Shown here piece after piece: positions 31,457 to 39,553 of a stretch of DNA of 64,000 bases. Below the pieces are notes generated by a model. The model searched no databases. It had not been told where the DNA came from and saw only the letters and a program-made list of their open reading frames with translations. This DNA comes from Flavobacterium yafengii (GTDB lineage Bacteria; Bacteroidota; Bacteroidia; Flavobacteriales; Flavobacteriaceae). The stretch lies in contig NZ_JASCRY010000005.1 of NCBI RefSeq assembly GCF_030010375.1, positions 186,001-250,000 on the forward strand, given 5' to 3'. The translations under genes and the position numbers were made by a program. Each line of letters begins with the position of its first letter. Position 1 is the stretch's first letter.

Positions 31457-32143
31457 TTAAATTTGCTTCGTGATATTCCAAAAACTAATTTTTCGCCTGA
31501 TTTCAAAACCTAATTTCTCGTATAATTGTATTGCTCCACTATTATCTTCAATCACATGTAAATAAGGAGTTTTATTTTGCTTGAAAATTTCATTAACGGT
31601 ATGAACTACTAATTGTTTCGCATATCTTTTTCCGGTATGATTGGGATGCGTGACAACTGCGCTTACTTCGATAAAGTCATTCATTTGCATGCGCTCACCA
31701 GTTACGGCAACAAGTTCTTCATTTTTGAAAATACCGTAATAATTGCCTAATAAAGCGGTTTTCTTTTTAAAATATCCCGGTTGCACCAAGTTCACCAACT
31801 CATATAAATCATCAATATGTTTGTCAGTCAATTTTACGATTGCATCATTAATGGCAATATCGATTGGATTGTAAACAATCATTTGAAGACAAACCAATTC
31901 TTTGTTTAACTGCAATAGATTTGAAAGTTCCGGTTTTTCTCCAACAATAAAAAAACTATCAACCATCTCAGAATATTCATCGATAGACTTTGCAATCGCA
32001 TTTCCTTTTTCAAAACCACCAAACGGACAATAATCAGGATGATAGAATTTTACACTGTCGTAATCTACCGCAAAATTTTGATGCGTTTCTAATAACGAAA
32101 ACCAAACTGGATTATTTAATTTTTTATCGTCTTGTGTTTTCAC
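31457..32143 (-). CDS. GNAT-family N-acetyltransferase (FR47-like)
   Basis: 228 residues. The C-terminal half shows the GNAT core: 'FIEVSAVVTHPNHTGKRYAKQLVVHTVNEIF' (acetyl-CoA pyrophosphate loop R/Q-x-x-G-x-A as HTGKRYA) and 'TPYLHVIEDNSGAIQLYEKLGFEIRRKI' (the N..A...Y.K.GF motif). The N-terminal half is a degenerate GNAT-like domain ('DSFFIVGEKPELSNLLQLNKELVCLQMIV'), so the protein looks like the two-domain FR47/GNAT group. Target unknown. It lies between intact kdsB and the kdsB 5' relic, in a segment that looks inserted or rearranged. Confidence 0.85.
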   Translation of the reverse strand: MKTQDDKKLNNPVWFSLLETHQNFAVDYDSVKFYHPDYCPFGGFEKGNAIAKSIDEYSEMVDSFFIVGEKPELSNLLQLNKELVCLQMIVYNPIDIAINDAIVKLTDKHIDDLYELVNLVQPGYFKKKTALLGNYYGIFKNEELVAVTGERMQMNDFIEVSAVVTHPNHTGKRYAKQLVVHTVNEIFKQNKTPYLHVIEDNSGAIQLYEKLGFEIRRKISFWNITKQI

Positions 32144-32195
32144 AATAATTAGTTTTTGAAGGGTTTGTCTAGATGATTCTTAAAAAAAAAATAGT

Positions 32196-32228
32196 TTTTG
32201 GTCACGAGCGAGACGCTCTCGTCTAGCT
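32196..32228. repeat. REP-like palindromic sequence next to the kdsB relic
   Basis: Around 32204-32218 the sequence GAGCGAGACGCTCTCG contains GAGCG/CGCTC arms, followed by a GTCTAGCTGG segment. It resembles dispersed palindromes of bacterial intergenic regions and lies immediately beside the kdsB-derived fragment. It is a different sequence from the AGACGCGAT palindromes around the RAYT gene. Confidence 0.45.
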
Positions 32229-32264
32229 GGGAGCGTAACGGGCGGGAATGACGGCTATTATTTT
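32229..32264 (-). pseudogene. Relic of the kdsB 5' end
   Basis: On the minus strand this reads [12 protein letters not shown], the KdsB N-terminus. The 21 bases at 32232-32252 are identical to 31276-31296 inside intact kdsB. The flanking differences are at synonymous positions (ATT/ATA for Ile, GCA/GCC for Ala), as if the fragment came from a diverged but once functional kdsB. It has no start codon and breaks off after about 12 codons into a REP-like palindrome. On the other side it abuts the stop codon of the three-TM protein gene. Confidence 0.75.
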
Positions 32265-32680
32265 TATTGGAATAAAAAATATAAAAATGTTAGAGTAACT
32301 ATGAGTGTTGACAAAATGCTTAAAAAAGAAAATATAGTTATTCTACTTATTCTTTCCTTATTAAACTTATAATTTTCAAAAAGTTGTTCTTTTATTGTAG
32401 CATCAAACCTACTTATTTCCATCATTTCATATTCAATAAAAATTAAAAAACACAAATTTAATATTGGTATTATAATCAATTTAACGGAGATTTGATTATC
32501 AATTTTAGATAAACCAAAGAAGCCAGCAATCAAAATATTGTTAAAAACAAAGAGCTTATCATGTATCCTATCAAAATGCTTCAAAACATTTCTTAAACCA
32601 TCTTCTCTAATTTTATCAATTTTATTACAAGCTTCCTCAAATTCTTTATCCACATATTCACTATTCAAAATCTTTTCCAT
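32264..32680 (-). CDS. Small protein with three predicted membrane segments, function unknown
   Basis: 138 residues. A charged, helical N-terminus (about 1-42, 'EFEEACNKIDKIREDGLRNVLKHFDRIHDKL') is followed by hydrophobic segments at about 43-60 ('LFVFNNILIAGFFGLS'), 69-90 ('VKLIIIPILNLCFLIFIEY') and 110-137 ('ITIFSFLSILSTLIVTLTFLYFLF'). The layout (amphipathic helix plus close TM helices) recalls SLATT-type membrane proteins coupled to nucleic-acid or nucleotide sensors, but I cannot assign the family. It starts six bases downstream of the GIY-YIG-type gene's stop, so the two form an operon. Its stop codon touches the kdsB relic. Confidence 0.65.
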   Translation of the reverse strand: MEKILNSEYVDKEFEEACNKIDKIREDGLRNVLKHFDRIHDKLFVFNNILIAGFFGLSKIDNQISVKLIIIPILNLCFLIFIEYEMMEISRFDATIKEQLFENYKFNKERISRITIFSFLSILSTLIVTLTFLYFLFQ

Positions 32681-32686
32681 AAAAAT

Positions 32687-34126
32687 CTAATTCGTTAGTG
32701 TAATTCTAATTTCTTCAACATCTATTTCATCAAGTTGAAACCATTCCCCTCTAATTCTTTTATCACTAAAAGTATTATGAAATGCTTTTTCTATACTTAA
32801 TGCAATTCTTCTACTCACAAATTTTTTGCTGGCGATAAGTTCAATAGAGGGTTTTTCACTTTGTAATGTCTTTTCTCTCCAACTTGGTTTATTTGAAATA
32901 CCAATTTTATGATATTGGTTTATAGTATCAATCATTAAATAAACATAACATTCCTGAATTTCAATTATTGAGCTCTGTGAAATAACAATATTATGCTCTA
33001 ACAATGGTTTATAATCAGGTATCTCTTTTCTAACCAATTCACGATATTCTTTTGCAAGCTTTTGTATAACAAAATTGAGATATATCGGGGATTTATAACC
33101 ACTATATTCAGATCCATTACCCCCTATAATTTCATAATTTGTTTTTGTTGAAGTTATTTTCCATCTTGAAAGTTTTTCTTTTTCGAAATGAAGAATTTCA
33201 TCATCGGTAATTTGTACTTTGTTTTCAAATCTATATTGAGATTTTTTATAGGATGGATTATTGATTTTAAATTTGATTATTCTATTATCCTCAAACAAAA
33301 ATGAAACCACATCATCTTCTGTTAATTTTAAATCACCAGGTATGTAACTAAAAACAATATAATCTTTCTTATCAATATTATTAAAAGAAAACTCAAACAA
33401 TATTTTATCATCAAAAGAACTAGTTTCAACTTTTCTCCATTTAATAATTTTGTTTCCAGTAAAATCATCTATGCTAATATTTGGATTATTTCTAAATTTT
33501 TCATTCAAAATTATCTCATTCTCTTCTTTATCACGAATTATATAAATAAGATCATTAGACAAAATTCTATCTAAATATCCCGTACCCTTATTAACTTCTT
33601 TTACAATTTCTAAATATCCTTCTTTTTCTGTATAATGCTCGATTGTTTGATTTTCCATTATGAAAGAAAGTATCTTTTCTCCTTGTTTAACAAATTCACC
33701 AGCCTGTTTATGCCATTCTTTTATTAATATTTTCTGCCATCCATCGTGTTTGCCATAAATTTTAAAAGAATCAAAATTGTATTTATATGTAGATTTTAAT
33801 GGTGAGTTTTCAAAAGGATATATACCTAATGGATGAATAACACATAATAAATCTCCCTCTAGAATTGGCTCATCTTCATTTTTTTTAAACTCAACAATTC
33901 CGCTTTTTGTAGACCTTACTTCGGAACTACTCCATAGCTCTCTATCAGCAAAGGATGGTGTTTTTGAATAGGTTTGAATTATAAACAATACTTTGTCTTC
34001 TTCAATCCAATCTCCATCTTTTACAAAGCACTTGGAAAACCTTACTTTGTTACCTCTATATTCTTCAGGTATCAAATTATTTTGAAATCGAATTTCTTTT
34101 GAACTATTTTCTATATTTTCTTTCAT
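32687..34126 (-). CDS. Multidomain protein: lipoyl/biotinyl-like hairpins plus C-terminal T5orf172/GIY-YIG-like domain
   Basis: 479 residues. Two N-terminal stretches look like hammerhead/lipoyl-type beta-hairpins: 'FVKDGDWIEEDKVLFIIQ...VRSTKSGIVEFKKNEDEPILEGDLLCVIHP' (about 32-100) and 'GEFVKQGEKILSFIMENQTIEHYTEKEGYLEIVKEVNKGTGY' (about 137-180). No DKA or MKM modification lysine is evident. The middle is beta-rich and unassigned. The C-terminus (about 385-479), 'YVYLMIDTINQYHKIGISNKPSWREKTLQSEKPSIELI...ALSIEKAFHNTFSDKRIRGEWFQL', matches the T5orf172/MUG113 branch of the GIY-YIG fold, with YVYLM for GIY, KIGIS for YIG, and the conserved E and GEWF. It may be a nuclease or nucleic-acid sensor. 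The fusion is unfamiliar to me. Confidence 0.65.
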   Translation of the reverse strand: MKENIENSSKEIRFQNNLIPEEYRGNKVRFSKCFVKDGDWIEEDKVLFIIQTYSKTPSFADRELWSSSEVRSTKSGIVEFKKNEDEPILEGDLLCVIHPLGIYPFENSPLKSTYKYNFDSFKIYGKHDGWQKILIKEWHKQAGEFVKQGEKILSFIMENQTIEHYTEKEGYLEIVKEVNKGTGYLDRILSNDLIYIIRDKEENEIILNEKFRNNPNISIDDFTGNKIIKWRKVETSSFDDKILFEFSFNNIDKKDYIVFSYIPGDLKLTEDDVVSFLFEDNRIIKFKINNPSYKKSQYRFENKVQITDDEILHFEKEKLSRWKITSTKTNYEIIGGNGSEYSGYKSPIYLNFVIQKLAKEYRELVRKEIPDYKPLLEHNIVISQSSIIEIQECYVYLMIDTINQYHKIGISNKPSWREKTLQSEKPSIELIASKKFVSRRIALSIEKAFHNTFSDKRIRGEWFQLDEIDVEEIRITLTN

Positions 34127-34197
34127 ATTATTTTTACTATGTACCCTGGTATGTCAATCTTCTTTCTCAAATATAAGATTTATTTCACAAAACCATC

Positions 34198-35028
34198 CTA
34201 CATAATCTTCACCGAAGTCATACTCAACGAACCCGCCAATAACTTATCATTAAACAAACTCAGTTCTTCGGATTTTCCTTTTAATCCCAAAGTATAAATC
34301 AAAGGCAAATAATGTTCCGGTGTAGGAATCGCTAATTGAAACGCTTTACTCTGTTTCTCAAAATCAATCAATGGTTGGAAATTTCCATCCAGTAAATAAT
34401 TGTTTACCGATTCCCTTGCTTCAATTGCCCAATCGTAACCGTAATTGTCTTTATCGAAATTGTGATAATCGACCAATCCCAAATTATGAACAATATTGCC
34501 GCTGCCTACAATCAAAATTCCTTTGGTACGCAATGCACTTAATTTTTGAGCTAGTTCAAAATGGTATTGCCCCGATTTTGTATAATCAATACTCAACTGA
34601 ATCACGGGAACATTCGCTTCTGGATATAAATGTTTAATTACACTCCACGCTCCGTGATCTAAACCCCAATGTTCGTCCAGCTCTACTTCTACCGGCGACA
34701 ATAATTGTTTGGTTTCTATCGCTAATTCCGGACTTCCTTTTGCTGGATATTGCACGTCAAACAACGCTTGCGGAAAACCTCCAAAGTCGTGAATCGTTCG
34801 TGGCATTTCCATTGCAGTAACCTTTGTCCCTTTGGTAAACCAATGCGCCGAAATACACAAAATGGCATTTGGTTGCGGTAACGTTTTAGCCAAGTTTCGA
34901 AAACCAGTCACAAACTGATTTTCTTCAATTGCGTTCATCGGGCTGCCGTGTCCCAAAAACAGCACCGGCATTTTTTCGGTATTCGAAAAAGAACCTGAAA
35001 TTTTATGTAAGTCGTTTAGTGTATTCAT
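34198..35028 (-). CDS. ygiD: 4,5-DOPA-type extradiol dioxygenase (YgiD family)
   Basis: 276 residues. 'PVLFLGHGSPMNAIEENQF' carries the first metal His (GHGSPM). 'AILCISAHWFTKGTKVTA' gives the second His (SAHW), 'LDEHWGLDHGAWSVIKHLYPEANVPVIQLSID' the H..GLDHG.W segment, and 'LIVGSGNIVHNLGLV' and 'TPEHYLPLIYTLG' the C-terminal GSGn.vHNL and PEH.lPl motifs. It belongs to the LigB superfamily of class III extradiol dioxygenases that open catechol rings. Physiological substrate unknown. The gene stands alone. Confidence 0.93.
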   Translation of the reverse strand: MNTLNDLHKISGSFSNTEKMPVLFLGHGSPMNAIEENQFVTGFRNLAKTLPQPNAILCISAHWFTKGTKVTAMEMPRTIHDFGGFPQALFDVQYPAKGSPELAIETKQLLSPVEVELDEHWGLDHGAWSVIKHLYPEANVPVIQLSIDYTKSGQYHFELAQKLSALRTKGILIVGSGNIVHNLGLVDYHNFDKDNYGYDWAIEARESVNNYLLDGNFQPLIDFEKQSKAFQLAIPTPEHYLPLIYTLGLKGKSEELSLFNDKLLAGSLSMTSVKIM

Positions 35029-35059
35029 AAAAATATAATTTTATCTAGTTGAAAGAGAT

Positions 35060-35183
35060 TTTAGAAATCGCTATTTTTAAAAAAAATTCCAAATCGCTAT
35101 TTAAAAGAGACGCAATAAATCACTATTTAAAAAAGATTCTCCAAATCTCTATTTAAAAGAGACGCGATAAATCGCGTCTGTAC
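35060..35183. repeat. REP-type repeats downstream of the RAYT gene
   Basis: About 60-base degenerate units repeat the phrase CCAAATC(G/T)CTATTTAAAAG followed by AGACGC(A/G)ATAAATC. The last unit ends in a perfect palindrome AGACGCGAT-AA-ATCGCGTCT at 35160-35179, followed by GTAC. The earlier unit has a decayed palindrome (GACGCAATAAATCAC). They match the palindromes on the other side of the transposase gene, in inverted orientation. Confidence 0.8.
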
Positions 35184-35206
35184 GGAATGCATTATTAAAT
35201 GCTATT

Positions 35207-35767
35207 TCATTTTTTAAAAAATTTATCATCTTCCCATTTCGATGGATTTTCTTCTATGTAATTTTGTATTCTTTCAAATGAATCCGAATTTCTAATAATA
35301 TGATCATGAAAACGAGAGTGCCATTCAAAACTTTCATTAATTTTTCGCATTTCAAAGGTACACCTACCTTTATACCATCTAATTATTCTAGATATATTTT
35401 CAGATAACATTGGATTATTTTCCCCTGCAAATCCTCCTATTTCCTGGTGCGGCTGTAAAGACTCGATTAATTGTGTCTCTACAAATTCACCGGATTTATT
35501 AATAATCAATATCCCATGCATGTGATTTGGCATAATCTGAAAATTCCCCAATTCTACATATGGAAAATGTTTTATTATTTCTACCCAATATTCTTCTGCT
35601 AATGCTCCAACAGCATTCAAATTCATTTTTTCATTCCCAATTTCTCCAAAAAAATGTTTCATTTCTTTAGTACAAATCGTTATGAAATAGGCTCCATTAG
35701 CACCATAATCCCAATTTTGTAATCGAGCCGATGGGATTCTATATTTGTTTTGAAATTTTTCTGGCAT
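35207..35767 (-). mobile_element. REP-associated tyrosine transposase (RAYT, Y1/IS200-like)
   Basis: 186 residues. 'RLQNWDYGANGAYFITICTKEMKHFFGEIGN' is the usual start of the Bacteroidota RAYT group. 'NFQIMPNHMHGILII' contains the HUH metal site (H-M-H). 'RIIRWYKGRCTFEMRK', 'FEWHSRFHDHIIRN' and 'YIEENPSKW' are the conserved C-terminal blocks; the Tyr in the last block is the likely nucleophile by analogy with the YxxxQ motif of IS200/IS605, but this is inference. RAYTs cut and join single-stranded REP hairpins. The gene is complete, single-copy in this window, and flanked by REP palindromes pointing in opposite directions, as is typical for such loci. Confidence 0.9.
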
Positions 35768-35794
35768 AACTTAATCATTATATGGATCTTCTAT

Positions 35795-35891
35795 GTACAG
35801 ACGCGATTCATCGCGTCTCACATAATATATGCGATTCATCGCGTCTCACATGATATTCTCAACTATATGTTAGACGCGATAAATCGCGTCT
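35795..35891. repeat. REP-type palindromes upstream of the RAYT gene
   Basis: Three palindromes: AGACGCGAT-TC-ATCGCGTCT at 35799-35818 (preceded by GTAC), a left-truncated one at 35830-35846 (TGCGATTCATCGCGTCT), and AGACGCGAT-AA-ATCGCGTCT at 35872-35891. Compared with 35160-35183 the GTAC flank is on the opposite side, so the transposase gene lies between inverted REPs. Confidence 0.85.
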
Positions 35892-35933
35892 CTAGGGGAA
35901 TCAACACAACAACCGGAATCCAAACGATACAAA

Positions 35934-37355
35934 TTATTCTACAAAATTCTCATCTTTAAAACCTATCAAATATAATTTATTTTTTGCTCGGGTCATTGCA
36001 GTGTACAACCAGCGAATGTAATCTCTATTGATGCCATCCGGCAAATACGGTTGTTCTATAAAAACGGTATTCCATTGTCCACCTTGTGATTTATGACAGG
36101 TTATGGCATACGAGAATTTCACTTGCAAACCGTTGAAATATTCGTTGGCTTTCACTTTCTGGAATTGTTTGTACTTCGTTTCTCCTTCGTAATCTTTCAA
36201 CACTTCCTGATACAATCTATTGGATTCTTCATAGGTTAAAGATGGCGATTCGCTTTTTATGGTGTCCATTAATAATACCGTTTCAAACGGAATCTGATTG
36301 GGGTAATCAATCATTCGAATTTTTACTTTGGCAAACTTAAAACCGTACAATTCTTTGATATTGAAAATTTCTAATATTTCGATAATATCACCATTGGCAA
36401 TAAAACCCGCTTCATCAGAATCTTTCAACCAAAAATAATTGTTTTTTACCACCATCAAGAAATCTCCTGTGGAAAGTTCGCTTTCTTTATCGAGGATTTT
36501 AGTTCTGATTTGCTCATTATATTGATTCGCCCTTTTATTCGAACGAACAATAAACGCGGTGTCTTCTATACTATAATTACTGTAGGCAGAATTGATGGCA
36601 TCTTGAATATCATAACCATCGGTCAACCGAACAATATCTTTGAATTTCTTGACATCAAATTTGAATTCATCTATAAAGGAATCTTTCAATAATTCCCGAA
36701 GTTCAGTTGCGTTATGCAAAATCCCAGAATTTTCTTCCTGACGCATGACTTCGTCTAATTCAATATGTTCTACTTCTTTGTCATAATTCATTCCCAAAGT
36801 ACGAATGTCCAAAGCCGGACTGATATCCAAATTTACCGGAGGCAACTGAGCCGTATCTCCCAATAAAATCATTTTGCAATTGGTTCCCGAATAAACATAC
36901 GAAATCAAGTCATCAAGCAAAGAACCATTTTCATATAACTTGGAATCGGAATTAGTATCCGAAATCATCGAAGCTTCATCGACTATGAAAATCGTATTCT
37001 TATGTTTGTTTTGTTGCAAGGTAAATGAAACACCACCACCAGAAGATTTCTTAGGAAAATAGATTTTTTTATGAATCGTAAAAGCTGGTTTGTTCGAATA
37101 ATTGGCAATTACTTTTGCCGCACGACCCGTTGGTGCCAACAAGACATATTTTTTATTGATGTCCAATAAACTATTTACAATCGTAGAAATAACGGTCGTT
37201 TTTCCCGTTCCCGCATATCCTTTTAATACGAAGATGGTTTTATTATCGGTATCGGTTAAAAAAATTGCTATTTTTTGAAAAAAAATGTCCTGTTTATACG
37301 TGGGTTGAAAAGGGAACTTTTTTTGTAAAAGACTATAAAACAGGGAGGAATTCAT
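35934..37355 (-). CDS. RecD/UvrD-like superfamily 1 DNA helicase (AAA, stand-alone)
   Basis: 473 residues. 'IFVLKGYAGTGKTTVISTIV' is Walker A, 'YVLLAPTGRAAKVIANYSNKPAFTIHKKIY' motif Ia, 'NTIFIVDEASMISD' motif II (DEAS), 'MILLGDTAQLPPV' motif III, and 'KVKFSYAITCHKSQGGQWNTVFIEQPYL' with 'RWLYTAMTRAKNKLYLIG' motifs V-VI in a UvrD_C_2 domain. This arrangement matches the short RecD2-like helicases of Bacteroidota, which lack RecBC partners nearby. It would unwind DNA 5'-3'. Its downstream end lies near the REP cluster. Confidence 0.9.
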   Translation of the reverse strand: MNSSLFYSLLQKKFPFQPTYKQDIFFQKIAIFLTDTDNKTIFVLKGYAGTGKTTVISTIVNSLLDINKKYVLLAPTGRAAKVIANYSNKPAFTIHKKIYFPKKSSGGGVSFTLQQNKHKNTIFIVDEASMISDTNSDSKLYENGSLLDDLISYVYSGTNCKMILLGDTAQLPPVNLDISPALDIRTLGMNYDKEVEHIELDEVMRQEENSGILHNATELRELLKDSFIDEFKFDVKKFKDIVRLTDGYDIQDAINSAYSNYSIEDTAFIVRSNKRANQYNEQIRTKILDKESELSTGDFLMVVKNNYFWLKDSDEAGFIANGDIIEILEIFNIKELYGFKFAKVKIRMIDYPNQIPFETVLLMDTIKSESPSLTYEESNRLYQEVLKDYEGETKYKQFQKVKANEYFNGLQVKFSYAITCHKSQGGQWNTVFIEQPYLPDGINRDYIRWLYTAMTRAKNKLYLIGFKDENFVE

Positions 37356-37468
37356 GTGGAGTTGCTTGCTATGAAATGAACATCAAATATAAGTATTAAG
37401 TATTAATTACTATTAATAGTTATTATTATAATTTGTAAGTTTGCGTTGTTGAAAAAATCAATAGTATT

Positions 37469-38275
37469 ATGAACATAGCCGAAAAAAAATATAAAAAACT
37501 TTCCATTCAAGTTTCCTTGACGGGGCTTTCTTTTTGTTGTTTTGACACGCTAAATAATACCGTAACTTCATTTAACGAAGTACATTTTGATACCTTTCAT
37601 AAAGCCACAAAAATTGAAGATTTGTTTGCCGATGCTTTTAGAGAGCATCCAGAATTAAAAGATTCGTATGATGAAATTTTGGTGATTCATAATAATAACC
37701 TTTCGACTTTTGTACCTGAACCGTTATTTGACGAAAACTTTTTAGGAAGTTATTTGCAATACAACACTAAAGTTTTTGAAACCGATTTTTTCGCTTTTGA
37801 TGAAATTTCAAACTATCAAATGAATGCGGTTTACATTCCGTATGTGAATATCAATAATTTTTTCATTGACCAATTTGGTGCTTTCGATTACAAACATGCC
37901 AACAGTATTTTGGTTTCCAAATTATTAATTGCTTCCAAAAATAAGGATGAGAAAAAAATGTTTGTACATATTAATACAGGTCATTTTGAAATCATTGTGG
38001 TTCAGAACCAAAAATTATTGCTTTTCAATTCTTTCGATTACAACACGCCGGAAGATTTCTTGTATTACATTTTATTTACTGCCGAACAATTGAATTTAAA
38101 TCCCGAGAACTTCCCATTGGAACTAATCGGAAATATTGATACCGAAAGTGATTATTATAAAATCGCTTACAAATACATTCGCAACGTTTCTCTTATTGAT
38201 GTAGAGGATTTGCGATGGAACAATTATTTTTCTGAGGCCGAAAACAGAAATCATTTTATACTTTTCAACTCATGA
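37469..38275 (+). CDS. DUF3822-family protein
   Basis: 268 residues, recognised from its layout and its position directly before rsmD in flavobacteria. The sequence suggests an actin/ASKHA-like pair of domains: 'KLSIQVSLTGLSFCCFDTLNNTVTSF', 'YNTKVFETDFFAFDEISNYQMNAVYIPYVNINNFFIDQFG' and 'KKMFVHINTGHFEIIVVQNQKLLLFNSFDYNTPEDFLYYILFTAEQLNLNPENFPLELIGNID', similar to the PilM/SHS2-type fold, but no nucleotide-binding motif is certain. Its last four bases overlap the rsmD start (ATGA), indicating coupled translation. Function unknown. Confidence 0.78.
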   Translation: MNIAEKKYKKLSIQVSLTGLSFCCFDTLNNTVTSFNEVHFDTFHKATKIEDLFADAFREHPELKDSYDEILVIHNNNLSTFVPEPLFDENFLGSYLQYNTKVFETDFFAFDEISNYQMNAVYIPYVNINNFFIDQFGAFDYKHANSILVSKLLIASKNKDEKKMFVHINTGHFEIIVVQNQKLLLFNSFDYNTPEDFLYYILFTAEQLNLNPENFPLELIGNIDTESDYYKIAYKYIRNVSLIDVEDLRWNNYFSEAENRNHFILFNS

Positions 38276-38871
38276 GAATCATTTCAGGAAAATACAAAGG
38301 AAGACGCATTTTTCCACCAAAAGGATTGCCCGTTCGTCCCACAACCGATATGTCTAAAGAAGCATTATTCAATGTTTTGAACAATCATTTCAGTTTTGAA
38401 GGACTTAAAATATTAGATTTATTCGCAGGAACCGGAAACATCAGTTACGAATTTGCCTCAAGAGGAAGTACGCCAATCACTTCTGTTGATGGTGATTTTG
38501 GTTGTGTAAAATTTATCAAGCAAGTCGCAGCCGAATATGATTTTAATATTGCAGCTACAAAAAGTGATGTTTTCACGTATTTAGAAAGATGTAAAACGTC
38601 TTATGATATTATTTTTGCGGATCCACCTTATGCTTTGGACCAAAAAACTTTTGAGAAAATTATCTTATTAGTTTTCGAAAAAGAATTACTTAATGAAGAT
38701 GGAATGATGGTAATCGAGCATTCGAAATATACCAAACTGGATCACATGATTCACTTTTCGTTCCAAAAAAGTTACGGAGGTTCTATTTTTAGTTTCTTCG
38801 AAATAGGCTCTGGTGAAAAAGAAGAAGATTCTGAAAACGAATCAGACCAAAACGATGGTGAAGAAGAATAA
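38272..38871 (+). CDS. rsmD: 16S rRNA (guanine966-N2)-methyltransferase
   Basis: 199 residues. 'MRIISGKYKGRRIFPPKGLPVRPTTDMSKEALFNVL' is the conserved RsmD N-terminus, 'LKILDLFAGTGNISYEFASRG' the SAM-binding motif I, and 'YDIIFADPPYALD' the N6/N2-MTase catalytic DPPY. It methylates G966 (E. coli numbering) of 16S rRNA during 30S assembly. The C-terminal tail of about 18 residues is highly acidic ('EKEEDSENESDQNDGEEE'), which is not part of the catalytic fold. It overlaps DUF3822 by four bases. Confidence 0.95.
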   Translation: MRIISGKYKGRRIFPPKGLPVRPTTDMSKEALFNVLNNHFSFEGLKILDLFAGTGNISYEFASRGSTPITSVDGDFGCVKFIKQVAAEYDFNIAATKSDVFTYLERCKTSYDIIFADPPYALDQKTFEKIILLVFEKELLNEDGMMVIEHSKYTKLDHMIHFSFQKSYGGSIFSFFEIGSGEKEEDSENESDQNDGEEE

Positions 38872-38901
38872 TTTCGATAATATATTAAACATTTAAAGTA
38901 A

Positions 38902-39459
38902 TTATTCACCAATTACCCAACCCAAAGTAAAGTTTAAAACTACAGCTAATTCACTGTCGTTTTTGTCAAAATTATAACCAACACCCATATTCAAATCAAG
39001 ATTAAAATTGCCTTTGTACGTTCGTTGAAAACCCCAAACCGGCGCTACAGTTATCGATGCATTTTTGGGTAAAAAGTTATCATTCGTATAAATTGATTTG
39101 AAATTATATAAAGCGGCCATAGCAACAAATCCTCCTGAATTATGAGACGTAACTCTTCCCTTTTCTGTCCTTTTCTCTAAATTATAATAATGACGAAACT
39201 GTTCATTAATGTAAGGATAGAAGGTCCAGGTTTTTCCAAAACTATTCGATGTATATCCATAACCTAAACTCAATTCTGAGTAAAGTGTATTTTTATCACT
39301 TAGACCATGTTCGTAAACAAATCCGGGAAGTAATACATTAATTTTAAATTGACTTTTTTCTACAGCTGGTTTTTCTTGTGCGTAAGTGTGTGAAATTGTT
39401 ATTAAAATAAAAAGAGCTACAAGAGCTACTTTGCCATTTTTAAATACTGATAATTGCAT
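38902..39459 (-). CDS. Predicted outer-membrane beta-barrel protein, function unknown
   Basis: 185 residues with a signal peptide ending near 'SHTYAQ' (about residue 27). The mature part alternates aromatic strands such as 'FKINVLLPGFVYEHGLSDKNTLYSELSLGYGYTS', 'FYPYINEQFRHYYNLEKR', 'SGGFVAMAALYNFKSIY', 'ASITVAPVWGFQRTYKGNFNLDLNMGVGYNF' and ends '...LAVVLNFTLGWVIGE'. This alternation is typical of small 8-strand barrels (DUF3575-like). No T9SS sorting domain. Converges with rsmD. Confidence 0.72.
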   Translation of the reverse strand: MQLSVFKNGKVALVALFILITISHTYAQEKPAVEKSQFKINVLLPGFVYEHGLSDKNTLYSELSLGYGYTSNSFGKTWTFYPYINEQFRHYYNLEKRTEKGRVTSHNSGGFVAMAALYNFKSIYTNDNFLPKNASITVAPVWGFQRTYKGNFNLDLNMGVGYNFDKNDSELAVVLNFTLGWVIGE

Positions 39460-39553
39460 GTATAATTATTATTAAGTTGTCGATATATCATCTGATTAAA
39501 TCGGGAGCAAACATAATAATTAAATTCTAATTTGTCAGAATTTTATTTTAAAA

